DNA of 64,000 bases, from the NCBI RefSeq assembly GCF_964355755.1, contig NC_092679.1:6944001-7008000 (forward strand), written 5' to 3'. Source of the DNA: Antedon mediterranea. Its lineage: Eukaryota; Echinodermata; Crinoidea; Comatulida; Antedonidae. The translations under genes were made by a program, and so were the position numbers. Each line of letters starts with the position of its first letter. Positions within the stretch are counted from its first letter, which is position 1. Of the stretch, positions 56,101 through 64,000 are shown piece after piece. The notes under the pieces were generated by a model. That model did no database searches, was not told the DNA's origin, and saw only the letters and a program-made list of their open reading frames with translations.

Positions 56101-58063
56101 GACGCGCGGTGTTTGTGTTACATACCTAAACCTACATACCCAAACTTTTATCGGTGTTGTGAGGAAAACAAATACTGTTAATATAATTGTGTAATTGTCA
56201 AAATGTAAAAAGAATATAAGACTGAAAAATAACAGGAGGCCTAATAAACTACTCAATTTATTTAGTCATGAAAATGACAATTAAAATACATTTATGTAAT
56301 ATAGATTTGTATAGATTTATTATGTAGCATTTGTTTTTAATACTATACTCACTGTCAATTGAACGTGATCCTGTTGTTACTTCTAGTTTAGTGCTGTAGC
56401 GGTTGTCTTTCAGAATTAAAAAAAAATCAAATATATTTTACTGAATGTCATAATGCACGACTAAGGGCGCAGTGTGTTGGACGTTTGACGCATTGCTTGT
56501 ATCCAATAAGGCGAGATACTTTACATACATTTGCACGAGCTTTCTGTGACATCTCTAAGAGAATGTAATTTTAACAAGTACAGTATTCTAAATATCAACT
56601 TACAACAATTCTCCTCATCTGAATGGTCATTACAGTTGATGACGTCATCACATTTATTGAAAGCATTAATACATTGACCATTGAGACATCGAAATTCAGA
56701 TTCACTGCACTCACGGACATCTGCAAAGACAAGAATTGTATAATGTTATTTATACCAGTACTGTGGGCTAGTTTAATATAAGTATCAATGCGACCAATGT
56801 GTTGATAATGATAAGAGTCATTATTACTGCACTTATTCCGCGAGGAAATTGAAGTTTAATCCAATAACTAATGCCTTTTTAATCTGACGTGATGCTTTAT
56901 AAAACAAGTAGACGTAAGCTGCACAATTGGGTGGACCACGATACAACTATCCGCTCTATAAAACCAAATAAATTTACCAAAGTGTTTCCAAATGTTATAA
57001 TGAACTTACAACAATTCTGCTCATCTGAACCATCTTCACAATCATAAATACCATCACATATGTAGTTTCCCACAATGCATCCACCTGGACAGCGAAATTG
57101 GAACTCGTTACATTCATCAGCAGCTGCAAATTGAAGAAAAATACTGTTTTAAAATTCTTTTACCAATAAAAACGATTTAAGTTTGTTGGGAAGATAATAT
57201 TTTATTCAAAATATCAATACTAATACCAATACTAATTGGTCTGATATTCTGTCGTATTTTGCATAAGAACACCCACTATTCCACCTCGGATGGATGACAC
57301 TTATGACCTGTATCACTTGTCTCTTAATAGAGTATAAATAAAACATCTCCCAAAATACCTTTCTTTATACGATTTTACAATATCGATACATTGACATTAA
57401 GACAAAGGACAAAACTGTATCAAATTAAATTGGAAATGAACTTACGACAATTCACCTCATCTGAAAAATCAGAACATTCATAAGTACCGGTACACACAAA
57501 GTATTCTGCAATACATTGAGCATTTTCGCATCGAAATTGATATGCATTACATTCATGATAATCTACAAATCGAACAAATTGAATAATTATATAAGTTCTT
57601 AGATTATAAGCAAATTATTTTCACAAAAAAGATGAGATATTTCTCAATATCTAAACGAACGAATATCTAAATACGTACGTAGCGTACGGTACACATTAAA
57701 CAAGAAGAAAGAGCAACCATTACGGTATAGACCCTGACCATTTTCCTATCATTACATGATCAATTTTTTTCACGTGGCACAGGCTTAACATGTAAAGCTT
57801 GGTTCCCACTAGAACGCAGCGCAATGACATGAGTAATTTAACAAATCACAAGCTACCAACTATTAATCATCCAAGCTTAGGCCTACTATACGGCCCTGGT
57901 TAAGTACAGACATCGGCAACCCTCAAGACAAAATAACTACACCTACTGCACATAAATTCATCCGATCCATCATCACAATGTTCAATTCCATCGCATATAA
58001 AGGCCTTCGCTTTACATTCACCACTTAAACATTGGAATTGTTGATCATTACAAACATACTGCG
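41137..58063 (-). CDS. Adhesion-type GPCR with LDLa array (receptor copy B), 5' end not found
   Basis: Exons in gene order: 58063-57947, 57562-57446, 57123-57010, 56720-56604 (four LDLa), 56406-56353 (short spacer), 55896-55783, 55458-55345 (LDLa), 54642-54538 (degenerate, no SDE), 47713-47597 (LDLa), 47087-46842 (Ser/Thr spacer), 46647-46549, 46331-46268, 45862-45674 (GAIN), 45571-45457 (GPS, STEGC...[13 protein letters not shown]), 43528-43422, 43069-42976, 42771-42542, 42318-42252, 42136-42036, 41700-41532 (TM1-7), 41223-41137 (tail). Phases match copy A throughout; about 845 codons seen. The order LDLa 2-3-4-5, spacer, then 1-2-3-4 suggests an internal duplication, or fusion with part of another copy. 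A stop (CGT TAA, where copy A has CGT TCC) shortens the tail by 12 residues. No signal-peptide exon was found between 58064 and the window end. Confidence 0.8.
41795..41990 (-). mobile_element. LINE 3' UTR fragment (probable)
   Basis: Begins ATTCAATTCAATTCAAG, then TTTATTTATTTC and an AT-rich stretch, like the 3' ends of the LINEs near 32085 and 25978. No coding remnant seen. Confidence 0.4.
43655..45001 (-). mobile_element. Non-autonomous Helitron, receptor B intron
   Basis: Read on the minus strand it begins A|TCTATATTATAAGTGAGAGA and ends with hairpin CCCGCCCTGGGGCGGG, then ATAATTGCTAG|T. It is 1347 bp with no long coding frame. It sits between the GPS and TM1 exons and belongs to a different family from the 34.8-kb element. 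Confidence 0.82.
45100..45200. repeat. Single-unit copy of the AGTCGCGTG element
   Basis: Starts AGTCGCGTGGACGCGACTCT, holds one GTCGG run, and ends CACGCGACTTATGGCTGTTG. It is the contracted form of the array at 26980-27666. Confidence 0.85.
47220..47470. repeat. Two diverged ~60-bp direct repeats
   Basis: ACAACACCACAAATAAGAAT with TTTTGTTGTGTCAATAAG at about 47273-47330 is repeated in diverged form at about 47392-47445. It lies in an intron of receptor B. Confidence 0.5.
47819..48003. mobile_element. MITE (GGTTCCCACTAG family)
   Basis: Starts GCGTGGTTCCCACTAGCGAC and ends CTAGTGGGAACCAAGCTT. Internal inverted pair TTGACCAATCACAAGC and GCTTGTCATTGGTTAA. A start-only fragment precedes it at 47765-47800. 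Confidence 0.85.
48141..52959 (-). mobile_element. 4.8-kb DNA transposon with ~0.63-kb terminal inverted repeats
   Basis: The left arm (48141-48773) and right arm (52337-52959) are near-identical inverted repeats, starting TAGTGGGGTGCCTTAAGG and ending CCTAAGGCACCCCACTA. The 3-bp target TAG is duplicated on both sides. The enclosed minus-strand gene (49164-51448) is damaged. This resembles a large cut-and-paste element, but the superfamily is not one I can name with confidence. Confidence 0.85.
49164..51448 (-). pseudogene. Transposon protein: zinc fingers, FEN/PIN-like motifs, CXC tail (damaged)
   Basis: Exon 51448-49551 and exon 49446-49164, joined across CAG|GTAATT...TTACTTCAACATG. N-terminal part: two CxxC...HxxxC modules (CIIC with HYSCH; CIFC with YHMDC). 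Then a block ending [17 protein letters not shown], where an internal deletion and frame change near 50230-50280 join to [13 protein letters not shown]. The next part has QEEADTRI (about 50070-50092), VDTDIIIIL, and HAFSGCDTT followed by GKSKKSAW (about 49810). The spacing suggests acidic and helix-hairpin elements of FEN/XPG/PIN nucleases (inference). The C-terminus is a Cys-rich CXC-like region ([23 protein letters not shown]). A TGA at 50011-50013 interrupts it. I recall intact relatives in other invertebrate genomes annotated as uncharacterised. Confidence 0.7.
53106..54453 (-). mobile_element. Non-autonomous Helitron, receptor B intron
   Basis: On the minus strand it starts A|TCTATATATAAATTATGG and ends with hairpin GAGCGAGCGAAGCGAGCTC, then ACCCTCTAG|T. 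It is 1348 bp with no Rep/helicase frame. The 5' end is almost the same as in the 34762 element; the 3' hairpin loop GCGAAGCG is shared. Confidence 0.82.
53563..53575. repeat. Poly(G) run
   Basis: Thirteen consecutive G after GGGTTGGGTGGGA, inside the Helitron at 53106-54453. On the plus strand the tract could form a G-quadruplex. Confidence 0.9.
54735..55290. repeat. Pyrimidine-rich minisatellite (TTCATTCCTGTCCCGTG units)
   Basis: About 30 imperfect units of 15-18 bp, such as TTCATTCCTGTCCCATG and TTTATTCCTGCCCCGTG. The array gives long but meaningless Pro/Ser/Cys-rich open frames. It lies in a receptor B intron between LDLa-type exons. Confidence 0.9.
57796..57870. mobile_element. Truncated MITE (AAGCTTGGTTCCCACTAG family)
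   Basis: AAGCTTGGTTCCCACTAGAA start with an internal AACAAATCACAAGC. The right end is missing. Confidence 0.6.
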
Positions 58064-58254
58064 CTGTAAAAAAAATATTATGCAATTTAATATTATCATG
58101 ATCATCTAACAGCGACCTAAAAAGCAAGTGTGAATACACGCGTTTCATAATATGACTCGGGACAATGATTGCGGCTGACAAATTCAAAAACCTAATTTTA
58201 ATGATTCACATATAAACAATTGTTTAAAATTATAGTTTATTGAAATAAAAGTAA

Positions 58255-58590
58255 AGGAGGTTTCGTTTCGTTTCGTTTCGTTTATTTAACAATTCTCTAC
58301 ACATACAAAAAAATACAAGATGTTACATAGTAAAAAGCATGTGCAGAAGGAAGCCTAGATAAGTTTTTTATTACAAACAAATAAACTTTAAGCCTAGACT
58401 TCCTGCAGTAACTTACAAACAAAATAACAATGGTTAGGACAAATGAAAAACCATATATACCAATATAAAAAAACAAAAACAAAATTAATAAAAATAATAA
58501 AGTGAAAAGAGAAACCCCAAAAAGAAAAAAGCGAAACACCGGACAGACCAGGACTTATATCAGTCGAGCTCATAAAAAGACATTTAAAAA
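58255..58590 (-). mobile_element. LINE 3' UTR fragment (probable)
   Basis: Begins with (GTTTC)n then TTTATTTAAC and an A-rich stretch, like the 3' ends of nearby minus-strand LINEs. No RT remnant seen. Confidence 0.45.
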
Positions 58591-58599
58591 AAACCGTTA

Positions 58600-59700
58600 G
58601 TAAAGAAAGATTTACCAGAATTTAAATTATAATAGTATATGACTTTCTATGGGATAAAAAAGGAGAAAAAATAAAAAGGTCAACACTTATAAATGAATAT
58701 TGTCATGGTGGAATAAAGGCACCGGATCTAAGATCGCAGGTGCAAGCATTACAAATATCATGGGCTAAACGTCTCTTTAACGACGAACCTTCAAAGTGGA
58801 AATACTTACCGACTATGTATTTAAATAATATCGGACCTCTAGATGTCCTTGAAAATATGTCTCACTATAATATAAAATGTTGTAAAGGTGTACCTAGTTT
58901 TTATCTAGATGTATTAAATGCATTAACTAAATATAATGAAATTGTATTAAAATGGCCATCAGGCTATGATATTAGAACAAAAAAATTTGGGGAAATAAAT
59001 TTATAAGTTATAACAGCCTATCACTACTGTATAGAAACTGGATCAGATCCGGTATTAGAAAAATAAAAGATATTGTTTTTGGTAATAGATTCATTAATTC
59101 GAATATGTTACTTGGAATTCTAATTTCAAAATCAAATTGGATAGCAGAATTTCACACATTACTACAAGCCATTCCACAAGAATGGAAAGACGTTATTAAG
59201 TCAAAAAATGAAAATACAATACAAGACAAGATTGAGTCTGCTACTAAATTATGTAAAATAACAAGTAAGCAAATGTATAACTGTTTTATTAGAAAAAAGG
59301 TATAGAACCAAAATGTCAAATAAAATGGCAGTTGTATTTTTATACTACAATTGATTGGAAATTAGCCTGGGAGCGTAAAATAAAATTAATTAAGGAAAAC
59401 AAGCTCAAACAAATTAACTTTAAGTTACTATAACATAGAATTATGCCAACTAGAAAGAGGTTATGTATATGGAAAATTGTAAACACAAACAAATGTCTAC
59501 AATGCGACTGTGTTGAAGATGATGCATTTATTTTTTGAATGTGCCGAAGCAAATCAGTTGTGGCTTTACATAAATGAGCATACAATAACTAAATTCAATA
59601 TCGAGGCAAATTTCAAAAATATAATACTTGGCACTGGAAATACATATAAACCTTTCAAACCTTTCAATTCACATTTATTTACTCATCGTTTATAAATACA
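58600..59700 (+). mobile_element. L1/Tx1-type LINE ORF2 C-terminus
   Basis: The plus strand encodes KRSTLINEYCHGGIKAPDLR, ISWAKRLFNDEPSKW, later a Lys-rich stretch, and a Cys/His end (CLQCDCVEDDAF, FFECAEANQLW). This is the usual region after the RT domain in L1/Tx1 elements. Frames shift several times (58740-59006, 59105-59305, 59510-59695). It is 5'-truncated. Confidence 0.75.
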
Positions 59701-60077
59701 GTTTCATAGCATAAATGATGGCAAGGATCCTGCATAGAGAAGTTTACACTTCTGTTTTCGCAGGACCCTTTTACATAAAAAACATAAAACAATAAACACA
59801 ACATAATAGATACAAAATAAATAAAAAAAACATTCCTATATACATTTTAGAGTTGTTCATCATCAAAAAGCGATACTGTTTTTCTAACATGATTATTTAT
59901 ACATTTTGTCTTAAAAAAGAAGATATTCAGTTTATTACTTCCAGTACATGTGGATTTTTTCTATATATATTATAGCAAAAGTATGAATACATAATATAAA
60001 ACAGGCTATGTGTGTTTACTCGCACACACCAACACAAATGCATAATATATGCATCTATATTTTATGAGTGAAGCATT

Positions 60078-61290
60078 TTAAGTTCTGTAATTCGATAAAA
60101 TGTCTCTTTTTACATATTTTTTTAGTATTTTATAATTTTTGTTAACAATATCTAAGTGATTTCTACAGAGCTCGTTCCATAGTTTCGGTCCGTGAATACT
60201 GATAAAATGTTGACCAGACGTTAACCTAGAGTATGGTTGTTTTACGCTACAAATATTTCGAAGATTATGGGTAGTATTTTCGTTTCTTTTGAATATCATT
60301 TGGATTCGTCTGGGTAAAACATTGCTTTTAATCTGGGCCATGAAACCTAGGACGGTAACTCTGTTGATATCTTGTATGTTAAGTATATTTAATTGCTTAA
60401 ACAGTGGCTCAGAATGTTGCCATGGCTTTTTAAATAAAATTATTCTAGCAGCCTTTTTCTGGAGTTTAAGAAGGGATTCTAGTGTACTATCATATGTACT
60501 GCCCCAAATAATGTTTCCATACTGAAGGTGCGGTAGAATTAATGTATTATACAAATTTGTTAAAATATAATTAGGAAAAAAATGTCTAGTTTTTATCAAT
60601 ATTCCAATAGACCTAGCGGTTTTTTTGCTAATAAGCCTTATATGATTTTTCCAGCAAAGGTTCTCATTTATTACAACCCCAAGAAATGTTACATTTTTTT
60701 GTTGTTCTAAAGTAATGTTATTCATTTTCAATTCAATGTTGGTTGTAATAATACGCCTTTGGGCAGTTTTAAAGATTACGTAATTTGTTTTGCTGGTGTT
60801 TAATAAAAGTTTATTAGCCTTGAACCACATATTAATTCTATCTAGTTCCACATTCATAGTGTTTGCCAATGCGTTCAGGTTATTTCCACACTTGAATCCT
60901 GTTGTATCATCGGCAAAGCTAATTAATTCAATTTGTGTACTTGAGTTACATATATCGTTTACATATACAAGAAACAACAAAGGTCCCAAAACGGACCCTT
61001 GTGGAACACCAATACTAGTCTCTTTAATATTAGACGAAGTACCATTTATAAAAACATATTGCTTTCGTGATTTTAAGTAGTTACTGAACCATTTTAGTGT
61101 AACACCTCTTATACCATAGTGGAATAGCTTGTTCAGTAATATACTGTGGTCAATAATATCAAATGCCTTTGACAAATCCATAAATGTGGCAATTACGAAC
61201 TCTTTGTTTTCAAATGCCTTTAGTATTTTGTGGATCAGATCAATTATAGCGTGGGAGGTTGAATGATTGTTTCGGAAGCCGTATTGCCAA
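60078..61290 (-). mobile_element. LINE (CR1/Jockey-type) RT, 5'-truncated, open frame
   Basis: From about residue 55 the 460-codon minus frame is reverse transcriptase: DWQYGFRNNHSTSHAIIDLI, TFMDLSKAFDIIDHSIL, GVPQGSVLGPLLFLVYVND, ISFADDTTGF, ANKLLLNTSKTNYV, LGVVINENLCWKNHI and LQKKAARIILF, ending WNELCRNHL. There are no internal stops. The first ~50 codons of the frame derive from the 3' end of the next LINE, so RT homology starts at 61290. The 3' UTR may reach about 59700. Confidence 0.85.
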
Positions 61291-63358
61291 TCATTAATAA
61301 TAATAATAATAATAATAATATTTATTCGGCAAAAGTTCATAAAGTACATTTTACAATTCATCTTGCCAGGAGCAAGTAATAGGCATGAGCCCAAACAGAA
61401 AACTGCTCTTACTCCATCATTACTTATAAAATACAAAAATAACAAAACTAAGTAGCACAAATTAAGTCAAAATAAAACAAAACAAAGTTATAATGAGATA
61501 CACCAATTAAAAATAAGCTGCATTGAATAAACAGTATAAACAATTACAACTTAATATTTTGAGATCAAATGTTTGATGAGTTGGGCTTTAAAGTCTGAAA
61601 TTGTAGCACATTGTTTAATTTCATTGGGAAGTTGCTCCCATAATCTAGGGAAAATAACAAACGATGAATTTAAAAATGTATTGGTCTTTGCCTTCCAATG
61701 TATTAACCGCCCTTCACACCTCTCACTTGATCTCACAAACTCATTAAAGGATGATGGACAGAGGCCATGCATTATTTTAAAACCTAATGTGAGTCTATAC
61801 ACTTTAAATATATCTTCAATACTTAAAATATTTAGGGTCTTTAACCTATATAAATATGAAGTGTCCCAATTTCCTTCTTTTCTGTGTACATAATTATTCT
61901 AGTGGCCTTTCTCTGAACCCTTTCAAGTCTATACATATGAGATATTTCAGTAGGTGCCCACATACAACAACAGTAAGTCACAACAGGTAGTATTAGTGCT
62001 TTGTAAAGATTTAGCATTGCCATCCAAGACATTGCTTTACTACATCTTGAAACAAAACCAAGAAGTTTGCTTGCCTTACTACAAACATAATCTACATGAG
62101 AGTGGCATGTTAATTTACTGTTGATATATACACCAAGTAGTTTGAATTCATGGACTCTTTCCGTTGAATCGGAATTGATATCGTAAGCAAATATGATGGG
62201 ATCTTTACACCTGGATAGGCCTAAACTCATTGCTGCACATTTTGATGCATTTAATGGTAGTTTATTTAAAACTGACCATTCATAAATCTTATTTAAATCA
62301 CTCTGTAACTTTATACAGTCTTCTAATTCATGAATAGGTCTTGAAATGGTATTGTCATCTGCAAATTGAAAAATTGAAGATTCTATACCATATTCAATAT
62401 CACTCACATACAATAGAAACAAAAGAGGGCCAAGAACTGACCCCTGGGGTACCCCTGATATTACATTCTTCCAATGCGATATTTCACCTCTATAGATAAC
62501 TCTTTGTTTTCTATTTAAAAGAAAATCCTGGATCCATTTATTTAAACCTTTGTTTAAGCCAATATTGTTAAGTTTCTTAATCAGACGATTATGGGGTACT
62601 TTATCAAAAGCAGATGAAAAATCTAAGAAAATTACATCTACTTGCTTACAATTTTTTGCGTCTAAACTTTGAGCCCATGAATGAAACGCCTTAGTGAGTA
62701 ACAATTCAGTACTATAAGCATGTCTAAAACCAAACTGATTATCTGATAATATACTATTAGCCTCTAAGAAATTATTGATTCGGGTACACACAAGTTTCTC
62801 CATAATTTTACAAACAATTGGTGTTAAAGACACAGGTCTGTAACTCTTAAAATCACCTTTAGGTTTTCCATGCTTTTTGAAAACAGGTACAACATTAGCA
62901 GTTTTCCACTGTTTTGGTAAAATGCCTTTTTCTAAAGATAAGTTAAAAAAGTCGCACAACAATCGTGCTAGTTCTACCCTACAAACCTTTAGAAATATGG
63001 GAAGTAAATTATCAGGTCCTGGAGATTTTGAAACAATTAAATAGTTTAATGCCTGATAAACTTCCATCACATTAAATTTCTCAAGTTCCATATAATGCTG
63101 AGGGATAATATCAGAGTTGCAGAGCAAGTCATCATTACCACCATCATCATTATTACTGAAATTACTAGAAAATTGATCATTAAACAAATTTGCTATCTCT
63201 CTAGCATCTGTTACTATAGCATCATTAATCTTAAAACTTATAACTTGTGAATCTTGTCTAATTGCCCTAATATATGCCCAAAATTGCTTTATATTTGAAG
63301 TAGCCTTATTTGAGATGTCTAGAACATAATTTCTGTGACTACAATATATGGCTTTTTT
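61291..63358 (-). mobile_element. LINE with nearly intact reverse transcriptase
   Basis: 63358-61860 encodes the end of a linker (NYVLDISNKATSNIKQFWAY) and a full RT: SKSPGPDNLLPIFLKV, FKSYRPVSLTPIVCKIMEKL, NQFGFRHAYST, VIFLDFSSAFDKVPHNRL, SGVPQGSVLGPLLF, FQFADDNTI, LNKLPLNASKC and VQRKATRIIMY. One frameshift near 61860 separates the end (61802-61551, WEQLPNEIKQC). The 3' end is the (TTA)n tract at 61296-61320, which abuts the next LINE. It is 5'-truncated at about 63360, so the endonuclease is missing. Confidence 0.88.
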
Positions 63359-63852
63359 CAGTTCCTACTACGAAAGTAGGAAAAAAGCCACCCCTGTAAA
63401 AAGCCACCACTGTTAAAAGCCACCCAACAATGGACTATACCATTTCAAAATGGGGGTGCTATGTAATCAACTTGTATTTAATTGTGTGTTATGAATAGGA
63501 ATGTAGCATGAATTACATGTACAACATTTTATTAAATATAAATTTGGAATACTTAGGACTGACAAATGTAAACAAACGACACAAAAATAAGAATCAATTT
63601 TTAATAAACATGTATTCAATTTAATTTGAAATCTCCAAATAAAAAATATCACATAGTCCTTATACAATGAATAAGTATTGATATTATAAACATTCTGTCT
63701 AATTAAAAACATTACATTAAATTGAATGAATAAATAAATAAAGTACACAAAATTATATTTAATTATATCAGTTTAACATTTTTGAGAGATAATAATTGTT
63801 TTATATTTGCAAACACTGTACATTAAATACAAGACGTGGCATTGGTTGCAAG
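63359..63852. other. No gene recognised
   Basis: Includes a local repeat of AAAAGCCACC (63375-63425) and AT-rich sequence. It may be the 3' UTR of the gene entering at 64000. Confidence 0.4.
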
Positions 63853-64000
63853 TTACTTTAATCGTATGGCATAACCTAGTGCAGTCATAGTTTGATATAA
63901 TGCTTTGGCCTGTCGGTTGTACTTAGAAATTATGTTATAGAGTTGCTCCTGGTGTTTAACTGTTGATTTGGTAATGCGTTTAGATGGCACTGGTTGTCCT
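63853..64000 (-). CDS. C-terminal exon of an unidentified gene (partial)
   Basis: An open minus frame enters from the window edge and ends at TAA (63855-63853). It has 48 codons, including KRITKSTVKHQEQLYNIISK and QAKALYQTMTALGYAIRLK, with ordinary codon use and no transposon signature that I recognise. It could be a host gene or an unrecognised element. I cannot assign a function. Confidence 0.45.
   Translation of the reverse strand, partial: GQPVPSKRITKSTVKHQEQLYNIISKYNRQAKALYQTMTALGYAIRLK

Noticed and set aside
60078-61460. Treating the whole 460-codon frame as one protein
   Set aside because: The first ~50 residues (including a poly-Ile run) come from the 3' UTR and microsatellite of the adjacent LINE.

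Overview
The window is animal nuclear DNA. It is AT-rich, and its genes are made of many short exons with GT-AG introns, separated by dense, nested transposons. Frequent TAGGCCTA palindromes, the transposon mix (PHD-finger LINEs, Penelope, Helitrons, SINEs, MITEs) and LDLa adhesion-type receptors suggest a marine invertebrate deuterostome. An echinoderm, perhaps a crinoid, is my best guess, but that is inference.

Layout. 0.4-1.7 kb: broken LINE. 3.1-5.9 kb (minus): homologue of C11orf68/BLES03 (DUF1917), with one first exon and two tandem terminal exons, one of which encodes an RG/Y-rich tail. 6.3-18.3 kb (plus): complete 20-exon CMTR1, the mRNA cap1 2'-O-methyltransferase. I traced every exon and all phases close (874 aa). 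Its introns hold a SINE, MITEs, a fold-back element, LINE tails and a tandemly duplicated tRNA gene. 18.4-20.1 kb: tandem and direct repeats. 20.4-36.9 kb (minus): adhesion-type GPCR copy A (signal peptide, five LDLa, Ser/Thr spacer, GAIN/GPS, seven TM). Its first intron holds a LINE split by a Helitron. 37.8-38.2 kb: Penelope tail. 38.5-39.0 kb: relic of a receptor last exon. 39.1-41.0 kb: palindromic array of five tRNA-like units (two one way, three the other). 41.1-58.1 kb (minus): receptor copy B, with eight LDLa-position exons, one of them no longer LDLa-like. Its introns hold two Helitrons and a 4.8-kb TIR transposon carrying a zinc-finger/nuclease-like/CXC protein. 58.2-63.4 kb: several LINEs, one with a nearly intact reverse transcriptase. 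63.85-64.0 kb (minus): C-terminal exon of an unidentified gene that runs off the window.

How the genes relate. CMTR1 and the BLES03 homologue are head to head, with 422 bp between their start codons. CMTR1 acts on the mRNA cap and BLES03 has an eIF4E-like fold, so a shared promoter and related function are possible but unproven. The two receptors are a tandem duplication with the same exon plan and phases. They differ in LDLa content, in a 607-bp insertion inside a GAIN exon of copy A, and in an early stop in the cytoplasmic tail of copy B. The most novel-looking object is the transposon at 48141-52959, with 0.6-kb inverted repeats and a TAG target duplication.
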